Shown piece after piece: positions 30,737 through 33,176 of a DNA stretch of 33,176 bases. A model generated the notes under the pieces. The model was not told the origin of the DNA. It saw nothing but the letters and a program-made list of their open reading frames with translations, and did no database searches. A program made the translations under genes and the position numbers. This DNA comes from a virus: positions 1 to 33,176 of the IMG/VR virus record IMGVR_UViG_3300010883_000212, one strand, 5' to 3'. Numbering within the stretch: position 1 is the stretch's first letter; every line of letters starts with the position of its first letter.

Positions 30737-32329
30737 ATGGGACAAACGTCAACAGGATATAGAGTAGGTAAACAACCTATAGCACAATCGTTTTTTGTAA
30801 GAGAAGTGTCAGGTATTTACGTTACAAAAGTTGATCTATTTTTTGAAACTGCTGATGAAACTGCTCCAGTTTCTATAGAAATAAGACCAATGGTTAATGG
30901 AGTTCCATCATCAAGTTTTGTACTACCGGGCAGTGTTAAATCATTATCGGGAAGTACTTTTGCTGGAGGTAGTTCAGTTTCAGCTAATGCAACAACGGCC
31001 ACACCTTTTACTTTAGATGAACCTTTATTTTTAAAAGGCGGTAATGAATATGCTTTAGTTGTTACTGCAGATTCGAAAGACTATCGAATTTATGTTGCAG
31101 AAATAAACGAATTTACTGTAGCATCTACAGAAAAAAGAGTGAATAAACAACCTACATTAGGTAGTTTATTTTATTCGCAAAATGGTAGAACGTTTACTCC
31201 TGATCAGAATCAAGACTTAACATTTAGAATGCACCGAGCAAAATTTAAAAAGAATAGTGCTAAAGCTATACTTAAAAATGCTTCTGTGCCTAAACACCTT
31301 TTGCAACCTAATCCTATTTCTGTTGATAGTGGATCGAATGTGGTCACAGTGTTTCATCCTCATCATGGCTTGCAAGTAGCGCAAGGTGTTACGCTTTCAG
31401 GAGTTGATTCAGTGGGTGTTGGAGGTATATCTGCAGCTACGTTAAACAAAAAATATAATATAACATCTATAGATTTTACTGGTTATAAATTTACTGCAGA
31501 TTCTTCTGCAACTGCAAGTATTAGAGCTGGCGGATCACTTATTCAATCTACAAAGAATATAAGCTATAACACTGTATTTCCTAATATACAAACAAACATT
31601 CCAGTAGGAACAGACATACAAGCTGCAATAAAAACAACCACTAGTAGATCATACGCACAAAAAGAAGAAAATGAATTTCAAAAAGAAGGTTCGTTCAGCA
31701 GTGTACCTTTACTTGAAAATAGTTCATTTGAAAATTTAAAATTAGTAGCAAATGATAGTGCTGAAACAAATCAAATAGGCCAAGTTGGTGTTCAAGTAAA
31801 GTCATTAGAAATGGAAATTACTATGCTTGGAGATTCAGATAGAGCTCCAATGATCGATATGCAAAGATCATCTGTCGGATTAATATCAAATGTTATTGAT
31901 AAGCAAGCATCATCTGCAACAGATAATTTTAATGTTCCTCTTAATTTTGTTGATGAAACTGCAAAAACAGAAGGAAGCTCGGCATCTAAGCATTTAGCTC
32001 GAGAAGTTGTACTTGAAGAAGCGGCAGTAGGATTAAAAATTCTAATTGATGCTAATAGGCCAGTGGCTACTGATTTCCAAGTTTATGTAAGAACATGTGA
32101 TATTGATGATTTGCTTGAAGAAGAAGATTTTGTTTTAGTTCCTCAAGAAGCTGATATACCTGCAGACGATAATGTAAATGTTTTTAGACAATACACATAC
32201 TTATATGGTGGATTAGGCGGAGATATTTTAGATTTTAAAAAGTATCAAGTAAAAGTTGTACTAAGAAGTACCAATCAAGCTTTTTCACCAGTTCTTGATA
32301 ATTTAAGAGTTATTGCTTTGAGTACATAA
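30737..32329 (+). CDS. Virion structural protein, beta-rich
   Basis: 530 residues. GKQPIAQSFFVREVSGIYVT, KVDLFFETADETAPVSIEIR and GNEYALVVTADSKDYRIYVA show strand-rich domains like those that follow DUF4815 proteins in T4-like marine phages. The middle holds KKNSAKAILKNASVPKHLL and VFHPHHGLQ. The C-terminus DFQVYVRTCDIDDLLEEED and VKVVLRSTNQ is a second conserved-looking domain. Function: virion appendage or baseplate, by position. AGGAG precedes the ATG. Confidence 0.78.
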   Translation: MGQTSTGYRVGKQPIAQSFFVREVSGIYVTKVDLFFETADETAPVSIEIRPMVNGVPSSSFVLPGSVKSLSGSTFAGGSSVSANATTATPFTLDEPLFLKGGNEYALVVTADSKDYRIYVAEINEFTVASTEKRVNKQPTLGSLFYSQNGRTFTPDQNQDLTFRMHRAKFKKNSAKAILKNASVPKHLLQPNPISVDSGSNVVTVFHPHHGLQVAQGVTLSGVDSVGVGGISAATLNKKYNITSIDFTGYKFTADSSATASIRAGGSLIQSTKNISYNTVFPNIQTNIPVGTDIQAAIKTTTSRSYAQKEENEFQKEGSFSSVPLLENSSFENLKLVANDSAETNQIGQVGVQVKSLEMEITMLGDSDRAPMIDMQRSSVGLISNVIDKQASSATDNFNVPLNFVDETAKTEGSSASKHLAREVVLEEAAVGLKILIDANRPVATDFQVYVRTCDIDDLLEEEDFVLVPQEADIPADDNVNVFRQYTYLYGGLGGDILDFKKYQVKVVLRSTNQAFSPVLDNLRVIALST

Positions 32330-32544
32330 TGAATTACATTAAAGTAAAAGGACACAGTAACTTAGCAAGAAATGGATCTTATGGAAGTATAGTGAATATA
32401 AATAAAGAAGAGATACAAGCCGCTAGAAAAAGAAAGCTTGAAAGAAAACAAAAAGAAAAAGATTTTGAAGATTTAAAAAACGATGTTACTGAAATGAAAT
32501 CTATGTTACAAAAATTAATAGAGGGAAAAGATGGCAGTCACTGA
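32329..32544 (+). CDS. Small coiled-coil phage protein
   Basis: 71 residues. N-terminal YIKVKGHSNLARNGSYGSI then a charged coiled coil (IQAARKRKLERKQKEKDFED, LKNDVTEMKSMLQKLIE). Similar short proteins accompany tail genes of T4-like cyanophages; possibly a fibre assembly factor or minor structural protein. Overlaps neighbours by 1 nt and 14 nt. Confidence 0.75.
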   Translation: MNYIKVKGHSNLARNGSYGSIVNINKEEIQAARKRKLERKQKEKDFEDLKNDVTEMKSMLQKLIEGKDGSH

Positions 32545-33022
32545 AATATTATTATCGGATCCAATAACTACTCTAGTTACTAAGACAAATACAGTATCTA
32601 GTGATTTAGGTGACAAAGCAGCCTTAACCACTACAGATAAATCTAGTTTAGTTGCAGCATTAAATGAGATCAATACTCAAGTAAATAAAGTTGATTCAGC
32701 TGATGTTATAAGTTTAATTCAATCTAACGCTATGGACTCAGCTGAAGTGCTTGCTTTAATCAGAGGAGATTCTGGTGAAACAAGTATCATGTCTAATTTT
32801 ATAAAAGACAGTGCAAATGGAATTGGCTTTGATTCCAGTCAAGGTAGATTTTTTATTCCGTCAAACACTGTTAATGCTTCTATGATTGAGCCGAATGCAG
32901 TAACTGAAGCAAAAATGGCGGATGATGCTATAAGTTCGGTAGAATTAAAAAGTTTATCAACTCTCTTAATAAAGGATTCATCAGGTAGTACACTAAAGAC
33001 GATACACGGCGCAGGGGTCTAA
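32531..33022 (+). CDS. Short fibre-like protein
   Basis: 163 residues. Ala/Asp/Ser-rich with helical N-terminus (SSLVAALNEINTQVNKVD) and VNASMIEPNAVTEAKMADDAI, a motif common in phage fibre or appendage proteins (repeats that announce trimeric helices). GAGGGAAAAG precedes the ATG within the previous gene. Followed by the next structural gene after 4 nt. Confidence 0.7.
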   Translation: MAVTEILLSDPITTLVTKTNTVSSDLGDKAALTTTDKSSLVAALNEINTQVNKVDSADVISLIQSNAMDSAEVLALIRGDSGETSIMSNFIKDSANGIGFDSSQGRFFIPSNTVNASMIEPNAVTEAKMADDAISSVELKSLSTLLIKDSSGSTLKTIHGAGV

Positions 33023-33026
33023 TATC

Positions 33027-33176
33027 ATGGCAGTAAGAAGGCCACTATATAATGATGGAGGGAATCTCAGAGAGATGACCGCAGCCATGATTACTCAAAT
33101 AGTAAATAGATGCATATATGTGTATGGCGGCAATCCAAGTGTTACATTAAGTGTAGTTTCAAATAATGGTTTTTTG
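33027..33176 (+). CDS. Fibre/structural protein, N-terminal part (cut by window edge)
   Basis: The first 50 codons from an ATG at 33027 are open to the window edge. AVRRPLYNDGGNLREMT and IVNRCIYVYGGNPSVTLSVV resemble the N-terminus of fibre-region proteins of T4-like marine phages. The rest lies outside the window. Confidence 0.65.
   Translation, partial: MAVRRPLYNDGGNLREMTAAMITQIVNRCIYVYGGNPSVTLSVVSNNGFL

Noticed and set aside
1-33176. tRNA genes, CRISPR arrays, integrase or attachment sites
   Set aside because: Read for cloverleaf-like segments, regular short repeats with spacers, and integrase-like proteins; nothing convincing was found by eye.

Overview
The window is part of the genome of an AT-rich, marine-type T4-superfamily myovirus (contractile tail). 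The gene content points this way: gp33, a gp32 that lacks the zinc ligands (as I recall from T4-like cyanophages), gp4, gp26, a gp29-size tape measure, gp48, gp53, gp27, gp5, gp25, gp6, gp8, and large DUF4815-type virion proteins. No photosynthesis or other host-marker gene is visible. A SAR11-type or other marine bacterial host is plausible but the sequence does not show it. No tRNA, rRNA, CRISPR or integrase gene was seen.

Left region (1-5800), early/accessory, all on +: the 3' end of an unidentified gene ending in CxxxxC, a DUF1289 protein, a short zinc-ribbon protein with a TTG start, a SegE-like GIY-YIG endonuclease, and many small unknown genes. Four copies of one early promoter design (TTTACA or TGTACA, 17 bp, TATAAT, then a shared downstream block) drive short operons. 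Between the first two promoters lies a three-gene accessory module: an unknown protein, a nitroreductase-fold protein and a radical SAM/SPASM protein. It is bounded by direct repeats at two levels. An outer pair of about 23 bp flanks all three genes. An inner pair of 26 bp with a palindromic core flanks the nitroreductase gene alone. I consider this the most unusual part of the window. Next to it is a 68-codon gene with only 3 G residues against 46 C.

Middle (5800-8400, +): an unknown 381-aa phage protein, the late-transcription coactivator gp33, and gp32. These converge on a minus-strand late operon (12807 to 8389): gp4, a conserved 196-aa protein, a gp54/gp19-like tail-tube-junction protein, gp26, and the tape measure. 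gp26 ends on a canonical U UUU UUA slippery heptamer directly at its stop codon. The -1 frame stays open for 63 codons up to the tape measure start, which resembles the G/GT tail-chaperone frameshift of other tailed phages.

Right region (12869 to end, +): one long late operon for baseplate, hub and fibre proteins: gp48, gp53, gp27, gp5 (OB fold plus lysozyme), a 709-aa protein with a degenerate amidase-like domain, a separate gp5-type beta-helix spike, an M15-like protein, gp25, gp6, a gp7-position protein, fibre-like proteins, gp8, a 1210-aa DUF4815-type protein, a 530-aa virion protein and small fibre genes. T4-type late promoters (TATAAATA) precede gp48, gp25 and the first fibre-like gene, and one lies on the minus strand before the 196-aa gene. 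Most genes overlap or abut by 1-14 nt, which indicates translational coupling.
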